A stretch of 64,000 bases of DNA, from positions 98,590 to 162,589 of the forward strand of contig JBAZNU010000008.1 in NCBI GenBank assembly GCA_041649015.1. Direction: 5' to 3'. The position numbers and the translations under genes were made by a program. This stretch comes from Ignavibacteria bacterium. GTDB taxonomy: Bacteria > Bacteroidota > Ignavibacteria > Tepidaquicellales > Tepidaquicellaceae. Shown here in pieces: positions 53,312 to 61,654 of this stretch; position 1 is the first letter of the stretch; each line of letters opens with the position of its first letter. The notes beneath the pieces are model-generated. The model was not told the DNA's origin and did no database searches. It saw nothing but the letters and a program-made list of their open reading frames with translations.

Positions 53312-53776
53312 TTAAGTTCTCATTTTCCCAAATATCTCCTCGAGCTTCCTGTACCTGAAATCAAAAATATCCTTCAACTTATTCTTTACCAGAAATGAAT
53401 TTACTATTTTCCCGATAAAACCAAATCCGACTTTATAATGAAGAATATCATACATCTCAACCCCGCCTTCTATTTCGTAAAACTTATGCTGATGATGCCA
53501 GAATTTATAAGGACCGAATCTCTGTTCATCAACAAAGTAGTTCGGTTCTTTAACATGTGTTATTTCAGTCGCCCAGTTCATCGCTATATTGAACAGCGGA
53601 GTAACTTTGTATGTTATAATTATTCCCTGATACATCTTCTTCTCCTGGTATTCCGATGTTACTTCAAACCCCATGTATGGAGGTGTAATCACCTTTAAGT
53701 TTTCGGGCGATGAAAAGAAATCCCAGGCCGTTTTCAAATCTATCGGCAGTCTTTGAACTGTCTTCAAAAAGTGCAT
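53312..53776 (-). CDS. SRPBCC (START/Bet v1-like) protein
   Basis: 154 residues. Starts as many SRPBCC proteins do, LKTVQRLPIDLKTAWDFFSSPENLKVITPP, then a typical beta-sheet/helix-grip pattern (WATEITHVKEPNYFVDEQRFGPYKFWHHQHKF). These proteins hold hydrophobic ligands; several relatives are cyclase/dehydrases or carotenoid/lipid binders. Divergent from the DUF6051-like gene by 48 bases. Ligand unknown. Confidence 0.8.
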   Translation of the reverse strand: MHFLKTVQRLPIDLKTAWDFFSSPENLKVITPPYMGFEVTSEYQEKKMYQGIIITYKVTPLFNIAMNWATEITHVKEPNYFVDEQRFGPYKFWHHQHKFYEIEGGVEMYDILHYKVGFGFIGKIVNSFLVKNKLKDIFDFRYRKLEEIFGKMRT

Positions 53777-53824
53777 ATAAAAAGTATTATTAATTCGATA
53801 GTTTGAACAAAGATTAATTATTAA

Positions 53825-55030
53825 ATGTTCAATATGGGCTATCTTGAAGACTATAATCTTCTGAAAGAAATTTATTCCGAAAGTAAGGAATCAATCCAAA
53901 TTCCCGGATGTGATATTTTTATCAGGAATTTTAGTTTCACTTCAGATGATAATAAATATTATCCTGACTCAAATAGATTTGTTAATTCCGTAAAAAGAGA
54001 ACTTCAACAACTAAATGAATCCTCACCCCTGACGAATTCCTTTCTTGAGAATTCGAAGGAAGCAATGGAATGCGATAGAAAGTTTATATTTCCATTGTAC
54101 TGTAAAAAACAAAAGTGCAATAAACTTATTATTTTATTTCATGGATTAAATGAAAGCAGCTGGGACAAATATCATACATGGGCAAAAAGACTCGTGGAGC
54201 TGACAGGTCAGGCAGTACTAATGTTTCCGATATCATACCATATAAATCGAAGGCCTTTAAAATGGGGTGATTCAAGAACTATGAATGCTCTTGCAAAAGA
54301 AAGAAAAACCAAATTTAACTCTCAGGAGTATTCATTCGTTAATGCTGCAATAAGCACACGACTGCAGTTCAATCCTGAACATTTCTTCTTTTCAGGTTTA
54401 AGGACTTTTAATGATGTCCAAAAACTTATTTCTAATATACGTAATGAAGAATTTAAAGAGATTGATAAAGGGTGCGAAATATCATTATTCGGTTATTCTA
54501 TTGGAGCTTTTCTAATTGAAATACTCATAATGGCGAGAACAGATTTATTTGCCGATTCCAAAATTGTGTTATTCTGTGGAGGACCTACTATGGATTTGAT
54601 GCATCCCGCTTCAAAGTACATTTACGATAGTGCCGCAGAAAGAGTAATGACAGCCTATTATCCGAAAGACTTTGAGGATAATTTAAAATCAAATGAAACA
54701 CTCAAAAGATATTTTAGCGAAAATGAAAGCGATGGAATGTTGTTCAGGTCATTGCTTAATAAAAATAGATTTGAAGAATTGCGTACAACGAAACTTAAGA
54801 GATTTGAGAATCAAATACTTGCAATACCATTAACAAATGATGAAGTAATGCCTCCGGATTCGGTTCGGGAGACTTTAGATACTGATGGATTGAAAATCAA
54901 AATTAAGGAAATGCATTTCCCGTATGAGTATAATCACATCTCGCCTTTCCCATTAAATGAAAAGTCCAAGAATGAAACTAACGAGTGTTTCAATAATGTA
55001 TTTTCTTCAGTTGCAAAATGGTTTAACTAA
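53825..55030 (+). CDS. DUF6051-like alpha/beta-hydrolase-like protein
   Basis: 401 residues. LIILFHGLNES (oxyanion-type loop), GYSIGAF (GxSxG-like nucleophile elbow) and a late EYNHISPF (possible His) give a hydrolase-like triad in a protein otherwise resembling the Bacteroidota family DUF6051. No signal peptide. Activity unproven. First gene of a plus-strand run with a two-helix membrane protein and an NTF2-like protein. Confidence 0.65.
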   Translation: MFNMGYLEDYNLLKEIYSESKESIQIPGCDIFIRNFSFTSDDNKYYPDSNRFVNSVKRELQQLNESSPLTNSFLENSKEAMECDRKFIFPLYCKKQKCNKLIILFHGLNESSWDKYHTWAKRLVELTGQAVLMFPISYHINRRPLKWGDSRTMNALAKERKTKFNSQEYSFVNAAISTRLQFNPEHFFFSGLRTFNDVQKLISNIRNEEFKEIDKGCEISLFGYSIGAFLIEILIMARTDLFADSKIVLFCGGPTMDLMHPASKYIYDSAAERVMTAYYPKDFEDNLKSNETLKRYFSENESDGMLFRSLLNKNRFEELRTTKLKRFENQILAIPLTNDEVMPPDSVRETLDTDGLKIKIKEMHFPYEYNHISPFPLNEKSKNETNECFNNVFSSVAKWFN

Positions 55031-55064
55031 TTTAATAATATATCTTTAACTTTATAACATAATA

Positions 55065-55541
55065 ATGAAGATTTTAATACTTTTGTTCTATTCGGTATCT
55101 GTATTGTTAATAATTGCGGCTTTGTTCGGCGGCTCGCTTACTGAGCCGATAATAGAGGAAGTTTCTATGAAGACAATAAATACTATAGGAATTGATAAAT
55201 CAAAGATTGATTCGCTTGATTCTCAAATAGATATGTCTTTTTACAATATGAATTTATTCATTTACAGATTAGAGCGAATAAAGAATTATTTAACATTTGG
55301 AGACGACGAGCAAAAGCCTATAGAATTAAAGAGACATAATTATATCAGTGATATTGTGTATGAACCGATATTGATTGCTGTTTCGTATGCGGTTAGGGGA
55401 ATAATGTTTACATGCGGATTAGTGCTGCTTTTAATCACTGCTATAATTCATACAATAACATCATATTTTAATTTGAGAAAAAGAGTGAAAATTCTTGAGG
55501 AAAGAGTATTAACAAATAATCAGGGAATTTATGGAAAATAG
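55065..55541 (+). CDS. Two-transmembrane-helix hypothetical protein
   Basis: 158 residues. Hydrophobic helices at about 3-24 (LILLFYSVSVLLIIAALF) and 103-128 (AVRGIMFTCGLVLLLITAIIH), separated by a ~75-residue extracytoplasmic loop with helical and charged character, then a cytoplasmic coiled-coil-like tail (LRKRVKILEERV). No family recognised. 34 bases after the hydrolase-like gene. Confidence 0.5.
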   Translation: MKILILLFYSVSVLLIIAALFGGSLTEPIIEEVSMKTINTIGIDKSKIDSLDSQIDMSFYNMNLFIYRLERIKNYLTFGDDEQKPIELKRHNYISDIVYEPILIAVSYAVRGIMFTCGLVLLLITAIIHTITSYFNLRKRVKILEERVLTNNQGIYGK

Positions 55542-55579
55542 ATATTGTTAAGTTTTATAATTCAAAAATAAAATATTTT

Positions 55580-55939
55580 ATGGACAGAAAAGAATGGCTC
55601 GAAAAAATTGGTGATATTATTGACGCAAAAGATTCAGCAGGATTTTCTAATTTATTGACTGAAGACGGTATATTTAAATTTGGAAATGCCGACGAAGTTA
55701 AAGGAAGAAAAAAGGTTGAGGAGTATGTGGCAGCATTTTTTAACATGATAAAAGGCAGTCAGCATAAAGTTGTTAATTTCTGGGAGCAGGGTGATAGCGT
55801 TGTATGGCAGGGTGAAGTATTATATACAAGGTTAGACGGGAAGCAGGTTAATGTTAACTTCTGTAATATATTCTACATGAAAGATGATTTGATAGAAAAG
55901 TATCTCATTTACATAGATAACACACCTTTATTTGCTTAA
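55580..55939 (+). CDS. SnoaL/NTF2-like protein
   Basis: 119 residues with the cone-shaped NTF2/SnoaL pattern: helical start (RKEWLEKIGDIIDAKDSAGFSNLLTEDGIFKFGNADEVKGRKKVEEYVAAFF), then strands (VVNFWEQGDSVVWQGEVLYTRLDGKQVNVNFCNIFYMKDDLIEKYLIYIDNTPLF). Family members include isomerases, hydratases and unknown small-molecule binders; a specific role cannot be assigned. 38 bases after the previous gene. Confidence 0.75.
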   Translation: MDRKEWLEKIGDIIDAKDSAGFSNLLTEDGIFKFGNADEVKGRKKVEEYVAAFFNMIKGSQHKVVNFWEQGDSVVWQGEVLYTRLDGKQVNVNFCNIFYMKDDLIEKYLIYIDNTPLFA

Positions 55940-55953
55940 AGTATATTTCTATT

Positions 55954-55979
55954 TGAGCCGGAATTAATAGTCCGGCTCA
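55954..55979. terminator. Shared terminator hairpin
   Basis: Perfect 9-bp stem (TGAGCCGGA / TCCGGCTCA), 8-base loop, between the convergent NTF2-like gene and the nitronate monooxygenase gene. Its right arm includes the stop codon of the latter. Confidence 0.75.
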
Positions 55980-56921
55980 TTGTTTATATTCTGATAATAT
56001 ATTTAATCTATCGTTAAATTCCTTCATTATTTCATTTACAATCTCACCCGCAGGTTTAATTTCATTGACTAATGCTGATACCTGTCCAATCTCGAGTTCA
56101 CCGTCTTCGAGATTTCCTTCAAACATTCCCTTTTTGGCTCTTCCTTTTCCAAGCAGTGCTTTTAGTTCATCAGGTGATGCGCAAGAGTCTTCAGCCTCTT
56201 TAATTTCCTCATAGAATTTATTTTTTAAAAGTCTTACAGGTACGATTTTTTTCATCATAAGTTTTGTGTCACCTTCAGAGGAATTTACAATCATCTTTTT
56301 AAAACTTTCATGTGCAGATGATTCAACTGATGCTGCGAAACGAGTTCCAATCTGCACACCATCAGCCCCGAGTGCAAAAGCAGCAAGCATTGATGAACCT
56401 GAGGCAATTCCACCTGCGGCTATTACAGGTATGTCAACAGCATTTCTGACTGAGGGTATCAGTGCCATAGTTGTAGTTTCTTCTATGCCATTATGCCCGC
56501 CTGCTTCAAATCCTTCCGCTACAACAGCATCAACACCTGCTTCCTGACATTTTACAGCAAACTTTGCGCTTGCGACAACGTGGACAACAGTGATTCCCTT
56601 TTCCTTGAACAATGAAGTGTATTTTTTCGGACTGCCTGCTGATGTAAAAACGATCTTTACATTTTCTCTTATAATGATATCAATAATATCATCGATTTGG
56701 GAATAAAGAAGGGGAATGTTAACTCCAAAGGGTTTATTGGTATTAACTTTGCATTTTATAATATGTTCTTCAAGTGTTTCGGGATGCATGGAACCCGCTC
56801 CAATCAGACCGAGTGCACCTGCATTGCTTACCGCAGAAGCGAGTTTCCATCCGCTGCACCATACCATTCCGGCCTGTATAATTGGATATTTTATGCCGAG
56901 TAATTTTGTTATTATATTCAT
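55977..56921 (-). CDS. Nitronate monooxygenase / FabK-like FMN enzyme
   Basis: About 314 residues from the ATG at 56921. The frame also runs upstream to 57044, but that adds a hydrophobic segment overlapping the divergent gene and is unlikely. NIITKLLGIKYPIIQAGMVWCSGWK is the classic opening. FEAGGHNG (possible catalytic His) and AAGGIASGSSMLAAFALGADGVQIGTRF (FMN phosphate site) follow. Either nitronate monooxygenase or enoyl-ACP reductase II (FabK); the two are not separable by eye. Standalone gene. Confidence 0.82.
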   Translation of the reverse strand: MNIITKLLGIKYPIIQAGMVWCSGWKLASAVSNAGALGLIGAGSMHPETLEEHIIKCKVNTNKPFGVNIPLLYSQIDDIIDIIIRENVKIVFTSAGSPKKYTSLFKEKGITVVHVVASAKFAVKCQEAGVDAVVAEGFEAGGHNGIEETTTMALIPSVRNAVDIPVIAAGGIASGSSMLAAFALGADGVQIGTRFAASVESSAHESFKKMIVNSSEGDTKLMMKKIVPVRLLKNKFYEEIKEAEDSCASPDELKALLGKGRAKKGMFEGNLEDGELEIGQVSALVNEIKPAGEIVNEIMKEFNDRLNILSEYKQ

Positions 56922-56973
56922 AAATATTTTGTTAATAACCCTATCAATTTCGAATAAATAGAAATAAAATACC

Positions 56974-57858
56974 ATGAAAAACATTAGAATAATTGTTTTA
57001 ATATTATTAAGTTTGACCTCCTGTATTTCGAATGCACAAATCAAGATGCTTTTTGAGTCGGAAAAAAATGAGAAGGAGAAAATTGCAGGGTATATTAACT
57101 CAGGATTTTCAGATATTCAAATATTTCGTATTGATATAAGTGATTCAGAAGACGAGAACGATACTTCTCTGGTCTATAAGATTTCAATAAGTAACGATAA
57201 AAGTTTGGTTACAGAATTTGATGCTGTGACCGAATACACAACTTTAGTTAATTATGATGGTAACATTTTATATAGAGAAATAACGGATAAGAACGGACAG
57301 CTTGCAGGGAAGACACTTTACACTTATAATGATAAGGGATTTATTTCGAAGAGAGAATTGTATTTCGGTAATGTTAAAGCTATAGATGAAGTATATGAAT
57401 TCGGAAATTATGAAAGCGGAGAAGTAAATAACTTTTCTGCCGATGGTACTTTAATGAACAAATCTTTATTTAAACTAAACAGCCAAAAGAAGTTAATAGA
57501 AGAATTGAAGTATAATTCGAAAGGAGAAGTTGAACAAAAATATGAATACACGTATGATTCGGAAGGGCGGATGATTGAAGATAGGATTATATTGATTAAT
57601 GAGCAAAAGACGATTACCAATTATTCTTACGATGAAAACTCTAATGTTATTGAAGAGCAAACGAAGGATAACAGCGGAAATATATTGAGTTATAATAAGT
57701 TTGCTTATGAAGGAAATAAGATAATTGAAGAATTAAGGGATTCTAAGGATATAAAATTAAGAAAATTCTATACGTATAAAAATGGAATGCTGCAGAGTAT
57801 TAAGTTTGAAGATTTAATTGAAAACAGTATATACATTTGGGAGTACAGATATAAATAA
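56974..57858 (+). CDS. Lipoprotein with YD/RHS-like repeats
   Basis: 294 residues. Lipoprotein signal ending LTSC-ISN. The C-terminal half repeats the pattern Y-x-Y-D-x-x-G-x(2-4)-E (YTYDSEGRMIEDR, YSYDENSNVIEEQ, FAYEGNKIIEEL), as in YD-repeat/RHS-like or MORN-type beta proteins of Bacteroidota. Surface-exposed lipoprotein of unknown function. Ends at a strong hairpin. Confidence 0.65.
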   Translation: MKNIRIIVLILLSLTSCISNAQIKMLFESEKNEKEKIAGYINSGFSDIQIFRIDISDSEDENDTSLVYKISISNDKSLVTEFDAVTEYTTLVNYDGNILYREITDKNGQLAGKTLYTYNDKGFISKRELYFGNVKAIDEVYEFGNYESGEVNNFSADGTLMNKSLFKLNSQKKLIEELKYNSKGEVEQKYEYTYDSEGRMIEDRIILINEQKTITNYSYDENSNVIEEQTKDNSGNILSYNKFAYEGNKIIEELRDSKDIKLRKFYTYKNGMLQSIKFEDLIENSIYIWEYRYK

Positions 57859-57891
57859 ACAAAAAGCCCCTCGAGTGAGGGGCTTTTTGTT
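57858..57891. terminator. Strong bidirectional terminator
   Basis: Perfect 15-bp stem (AACAAAAAGCCCCTC / GAGGGGCTTTTTGTT) with a GAGT loop, between the convergent lipoprotein and ppiD genes. Confidence 0.9.
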
Positions 57892-57910
57892 ATATGATTA
57901 TTCTAATTTT

Positions 57911-60067
57911 TTATAAATACTTATCTCTGTTATCAACTATCTTAGCATTGTTTGTCAGGTTAGTCATCCATTCCTGAACAGCCTGCTGCTTCTTGTTGGT
58001 AAGTAGCTGTTTGCGCAAATCGGCTGCTTTAACAACGTAGTCATTCTGGTCGAAAGGAGTTATCCAGTTAAGGACAGCAATATAATAACCACGAGTTCCT
58101 TTTATTGGATTTGTGATTTCGCCCGGTTTCATTGAGAATACAGCGTTATAGAGCGGGTAATCAATACCGAGTTTAACGTCCGGCTTTGCAAAAGAAACAC
58201 TGTCTGCAGTACTGAATGAATATTGCGGAAATATAGTCTGAAGACCGAGTATATCGCTTCCTGATATTTTAGAACGAATATCTCCGGCTATCTTTTGCAA
58301 GTATCCAAATTTCTTTATTTGAGCGACTTTAGGTTTGACGAGAGTAACTTTAACAGAGTCGAAATTTTTTGTGCCTTCTGAAATTTTATCGGTAATCATA
58401 TAAACACCATATCCGCCTTGGATTTTAGTCGGTCCATATAGTTTCGATTTCTTGTTTGAAAGACCGAACTCAATAATATTCTTGTTCTGACCCGCACCGG
58501 GAACAAAGCCCCCTTTTGATACTTCAGGTGTTGTATAAATAGGGATATTCATATTCTTTGCAAGAGAGTCGATTATAGCGCCGTTTTCTACATCGGACAT
58601 AAACTCCTGTGCTTTCTTGCGAGCGACATCCTTAGTCCTTTGACCTGCGGTTACAGGCTTTCTGATTTCCGCAAACTTAAACTCTTTCTTTGATTTGTTT
58701 TTAATATAGATTATATGAAAGCCGAACTGAGTTTTAATAGGACCTATAATACTTCCAACTGAACCATTTAACGCGGCATCTTCAAATTCCTTTACCATAG
58801 CCCCTTTAGTAAACCATCCGAGGTCACCGCTGTTCTGCTTAGCAGATTGATCCTGAGAAAGTTCGAATGCAAGCTTAGCAAAATCTTCACCGCTCTTTGC
58901 ACGTTTTAGAATATCTTCCGCTTGCTTCTTTGCAGCTGCTGTATCGGTTCCGAAATTTATAAGAATGTGTGAAGCGTTAACGAAAGATTCATCACCTTCT
59001 TTTGATTCGAGCATTTTAATAACTTTGTAACCGTCCTGATCGATAATTATATTTGAAACTTCATCAGGTTTAGCATTAAAGAGAAAGTTTAGTGCATTCT
59101 TTCCTGCAGCGCCTAATGCGTTTGGTTTCTGGAAATCTGCTTTGAAAGGAACGGAAGAGTTATCGTTAACAAGTTTGATTAAAGAAGAATCTTCCATCAT
59201 TGCACTCTTCATATCTTTGACCATAAACTCCATCTGTTTCTTTACGGAATTTGTATCATCTATAGTTGGAGCGTCGGAGAAAACAACATATTTGAATTTA
59301 ACAGCTTCTTCCTGTTTGAATTCGTCCTTATGCTTATTGAAATAATCTTTCATTTCCTCTTCAGAAACCTGGAACTGCATTGTATCAGTAACGGCATTAA
59401 CGTCGAGGAAAGCATAATTAAAGCTTGCTTTTATATTATCATCTTTATATTTCTGAAGAACGTCTTCCTCGGGAATGATAACTGAAGCAGTGATATAGTT
59501 TTGAAGCTTATCGGATAAGAGAACTTCACGCATATAGACCTCGACCTGATTCCAGAACTGAGTAGCCTCTTTAGTTTTCATACCGAGAGCCTGCTGGTAG
59601 AACTCCATATTAAAGACGCCTGTTGAATCCATAAAGTTACGTCTTATGGCTTCGGGGAGCTCATCGGGTCTGTTGTAAATAAAGTCGAGTATTTCGTTAT
59701 CGGAGACTGTGATTCCGAGTCTATCGATTTCCTGTTTAGTAAGTTTTTGCTGAACGAGTTGATTCCAAACCTGTTCTTTAATCTGTTCGAGTGTAGCATC
59801 ATCAACGTCTTTGCCTCCATTTTGCTGTCTCATCATTTCGAGCTGCTGCTGGAGAGCTTGTTCATATTCCTGATAAGTAATTTCTTCACCGTTTACACTA
59901 CCAAAGATAACCATATCTCCACCTCTTAAACCAACGTAATTCATACCCCATTCAAAAACAATAAGACCGACAAAAGCAATGATGAGAAAAACGATAATAT
60001 AAGGCATCTTATCGCGCATCTTATTCATTACGCCTGTACCATGTGAAGCTTTTTGTCTTGTAATCAT
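57911..60067 (-). CDS. ppiD: Periplasmic peptidyl-prolyl isomerase, PpiD/SurA-like
   Basis: 718 residues. One N-terminal transmembrane anchor (MPYIIVFLIIAFVGLIVFEWGMNYV, about 22-46), a SurA_N-like chaperone domain (GEEITYQEYEQALQQQLEMM), and a parvulin domain near residues 365-470 (ASHILINFGTDTAAAKKQAEDIL, GDLGWFTKGAMVKEFEDAA, GPIKTQFGFHIIYI). The C-terminal half looks like a second, inactive parvulin-like domain. It folds outer-membrane and secreted proteins. A clear Shine-Dalgarno (AAAGGAG) lies about 12 bases before the ATG, unusual for this window. Confidence 0.92.
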   Translation of the reverse strand: MITRQKASHGTGVMNKMRDKMPYIIVFLIIAFVGLIVFEWGMNYVGLRGGDMVIFGSVNGEEITYQEYEQALQQQLEMMRQQNGGKDVDDATLEQIKEQVWNQLVQQKLTKQEIDRLGITVSDNEILDFIYNRPDELPEAIRRNFMDSTGVFNMEFYQQALGMKTKEATQFWNQVEVYMREVLLSDKLQNYITASVIIPEEDVLQKYKDDNIKASFNYAFLDVNAVTDTMQFQVSEEEMKDYFNKHKDEFKQEEAVKFKYVVFSDAPTIDDTNSVKKQMEFMVKDMKSAMMEDSSLIKLVNDNSSVPFKADFQKPNALGAAGKNALNFLFNAKPDEVSNIIIDQDGYKVIKMLESKEGDESFVNASHILINFGTDTAAAKKQAEDILKRAKSGEDFAKLAFELSQDQSAKQNSGDLGWFTKGAMVKEFEDAALNGSVGSIIGPIKTQFGFHIIYIKNKSKKEFKFAEIRKPVTAGQRTKDVARKKAQEFMSDVENGAIIDSLAKNMNIPIYTTPEVSKGGFVPGAGQNKNIIEFGLSNKKSKLYGPTKIQGGYGVYMITDKISEGTKNFDSVKVTLVKPKVAQIKKFGYLQKIAGDIRSKISGSDILGLQTIFPQYSFSTADSVSFAKPDVKLGIDYPLYNAVFSMKPGEITNPIKGTRGYYIAVLNWITPFDQNDYVVKAADLRKQLLTNKKQQAVQEWMTNLTNNAKIVDNRDKYL

Positions 60068-60554
60068 TACCGAAACAACTCCTTTAAAATATATTTAGTG
60101 TTATAAAATTAAGTTAAAACAAACATGAAAAATAAGTGATTTATGGAGGAAAATCAATTCAAATGTGTAAGAAACAGAGAAATTGAGAAAAATGAATGCA
60201 GCGGTATTTTACATTCTCAAAGCCGGACTAATTGGAATTAAGTGCCAGCTTTGTACCGGGGATGAACGGCGGATTAGGCGCACAGTAAGTGAGTACGACA
60301 TGTGAACGAAGTAAGGAGGAAGTAAGACTGAATATATAGTGGATATAAAGTGGGTTTAAAGTGAATATGGAGAGGATAAATGTCTATTATACTGTAATTA
60401 CAGTAAATATCTTAAAATTATGCGATTTGTAACTAAATAACATACTGTTTATTTGCATAATTCAAGCGTATAGTATAATATATACAATATATTATATTTT
60501 TTAAACATAGAATAGAAGAAAATAATTCCGTTGAAAAGAAAAAATATTTAGTGT
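60068..60554. other. 487-base divergent intergenic region
   Basis: Between ppiD and the ATP-grasp gene. It contains the longest drifting 11-base array (60242-60384). The last 170 bases are AT-rich with no evident feature beyond the promoter region. Confidence 0.5.
60242..60384. repeat. 11-base-period array, about thirteen drifting units
   Basis: Units in order include GTACCGGGGAT, GAACGGCGGAT, TAGGCGCACAG, TAAGTGAGTAC, GACATGTGAAC, GAAGTAAGGAG, GAAGTAAGACT, GAATATATAGT, GGATATAAAGT, GGGTTTAAAGT, GAATATGGAGA, GGATAAATGTC. Neighbouring units in the core (60308-60362) match at 8, 6, 9 and 9 of 11. The sequence drifts along the array while nearly every unit begins with G. Confidence 0.75.
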
Positions 60555-61502
60555 ATGTTGTACGAAATTCATTTCATGGGATTAAAAAAGAAATATGACA
60601 TAGTAATACTTACTGACTCAAGGTTTGTGAATCCAGTTGGTGCAGACGAATATGTTCAGAATATTCTTTTAGAGGATAATTATGCGAAGGAGGCGTTAGA
60701 GAGAAGGGGATTAAGAGTCGGAAGGACGAACTGGGACAATTCTGAATTTGACTGGACTAAGACAGAATATACAATTTTTAAAACGACATGGGATTATTTT
60801 AACAGGTATGAAGAGTTTTCGAAGTGGCTTGATGAGGTTAGCAAAAAAACGAAACTAATAAACCGAATCGAGACGATTCGCTGGAATGCGGATAAACATT
60901 ATCTGCTTGATTTGAAGAATAGTGGTGTTAACATACCGAAAACGATATTTATTGAGAAGGGTGATGAGAGAGGGCTGACAGATATATTTTTGAATTCAGG
61001 ATGGATAGATTCAATATTAAAACCCGTTGTTTCAGGCGGTGGAAGACATACATATAAGATTGACAGAGTTAATGTCTTTGAATACGAAAAGAATTACAGA
61101 GAACTTATAGAGAAAGAAGGTATGATGCTTCAGGAGTTTCAGTACAGTGTGTTAAAGGAAGGTGAAAAGACATTTGTAGTTTTTGGTGGAAAGTTTTCAC
61201 ACGCTGTTTTAAAGAAAGCTAAAGCTGGTGATTTCAGAGTACAAGATGATTTTGGAGGAACGGTTCATAAATACGATGCGAGTGCGGAAGAGATTGAATT
61301 TGCGGAGAGAGTCGTGTCAATGTGCAATCCATTCCCGGTGTATGGTAGGGTAGATGCCATAAAGGACAATGACGGAAATCTTGCCGTATCAGAGCTGGAG
61401 CTGATTGAGCCGGAGTTGTGGTTCAGGACGAAACCCAAGTCAGCGGAAATGTATGCGGAGGCAGTACTTGAAGAAATGGTGAAGAACAGCAAAAGCATGT
61501 AG
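60555..61502 (+). CDS. ATP-grasp protein (glutathione-synthetase/RimK-like fold)
   Basis: 315 residues. N-terminal Rossmann-like half (YDIVILTDSRFVNPVG), then ATP-grasp signatures: NADKHYLLDLKNSGVNIPKTIFI, the LKPVVSGGGRHTYKI loop, FVVFGGKFSHAVLKK, and the metal-binding end YGRVDAI...VSELELIEPELWF. It ligates a carboxylate to an amine or thiol; relatives include glutathione synthetase-like and DcsG-like enzymes. Substrate unknown. An ATG at 60576 (MGLKKKYD) may be the true start. Alone. Confidence 0.78.
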   Translation: MLYEIHFMGLKKKYDIVILTDSRFVNPVGADEYVQNILLEDNYAKEALERRGLRVGRTNWDNSEFDWTKTEYTIFKTTWDYFNRYEEFSKWLDEVSKKTKLINRIETIRWNADKHYLLDLKNSGVNIPKTIFIEKGDERGLTDIFLNSGWIDSILKPVVSGGGRHTYKIDRVNVFEYEKNYRELIEKEGMMLQEFQYSVLKEGEKTFVVFGGKFSHAVLKKAKAGDFRVQDDFGGTVHKYDASAEEIEFAERVVSMCNPFPVYGRVDAIKDNDGNLAVSELELIEPELWFRTKPKSAEMYAEAVLEEMVKNSKSM

Positions 61503-61599
61503 AGCAACAAGAACGGAAAGTGCAGAAAGAGCAAGAAGAACAAAGAAACAGGTAACCGGAAAAAGGAGTAACTGAAATATTTCGAGATTTGATGATGAG

Positions 61600-61624
61600 A
61601 TCCCCGCTAAGAGAAAGCGGGGAT
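61600..61624. terminator. Bidirectional terminator or REP-like hairpin
   Basis: 9-bp stem (ATCCCCGCT / AGCGGGGAT), 7-base loop, between the convergent ATP-grasp and pepD genes. The GGGGATGACA continuation recalls REP-like palindromes found in many bacteria; there is no strong T-tract. Confidence 0.55.
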
Positions 61625-61654
61625 GACATTCATTATATAATTTGGAAATAAAAA

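Noticed and set aside
56922..57044. Longer N-terminus with a membrane helix for the nitronate monooxygenase-like enzyme
   Set aside because: It would overlap the divergent lipoprotein gene, and family members start at the IITKLLGIKYPIIQ motif encoded just after 56921.
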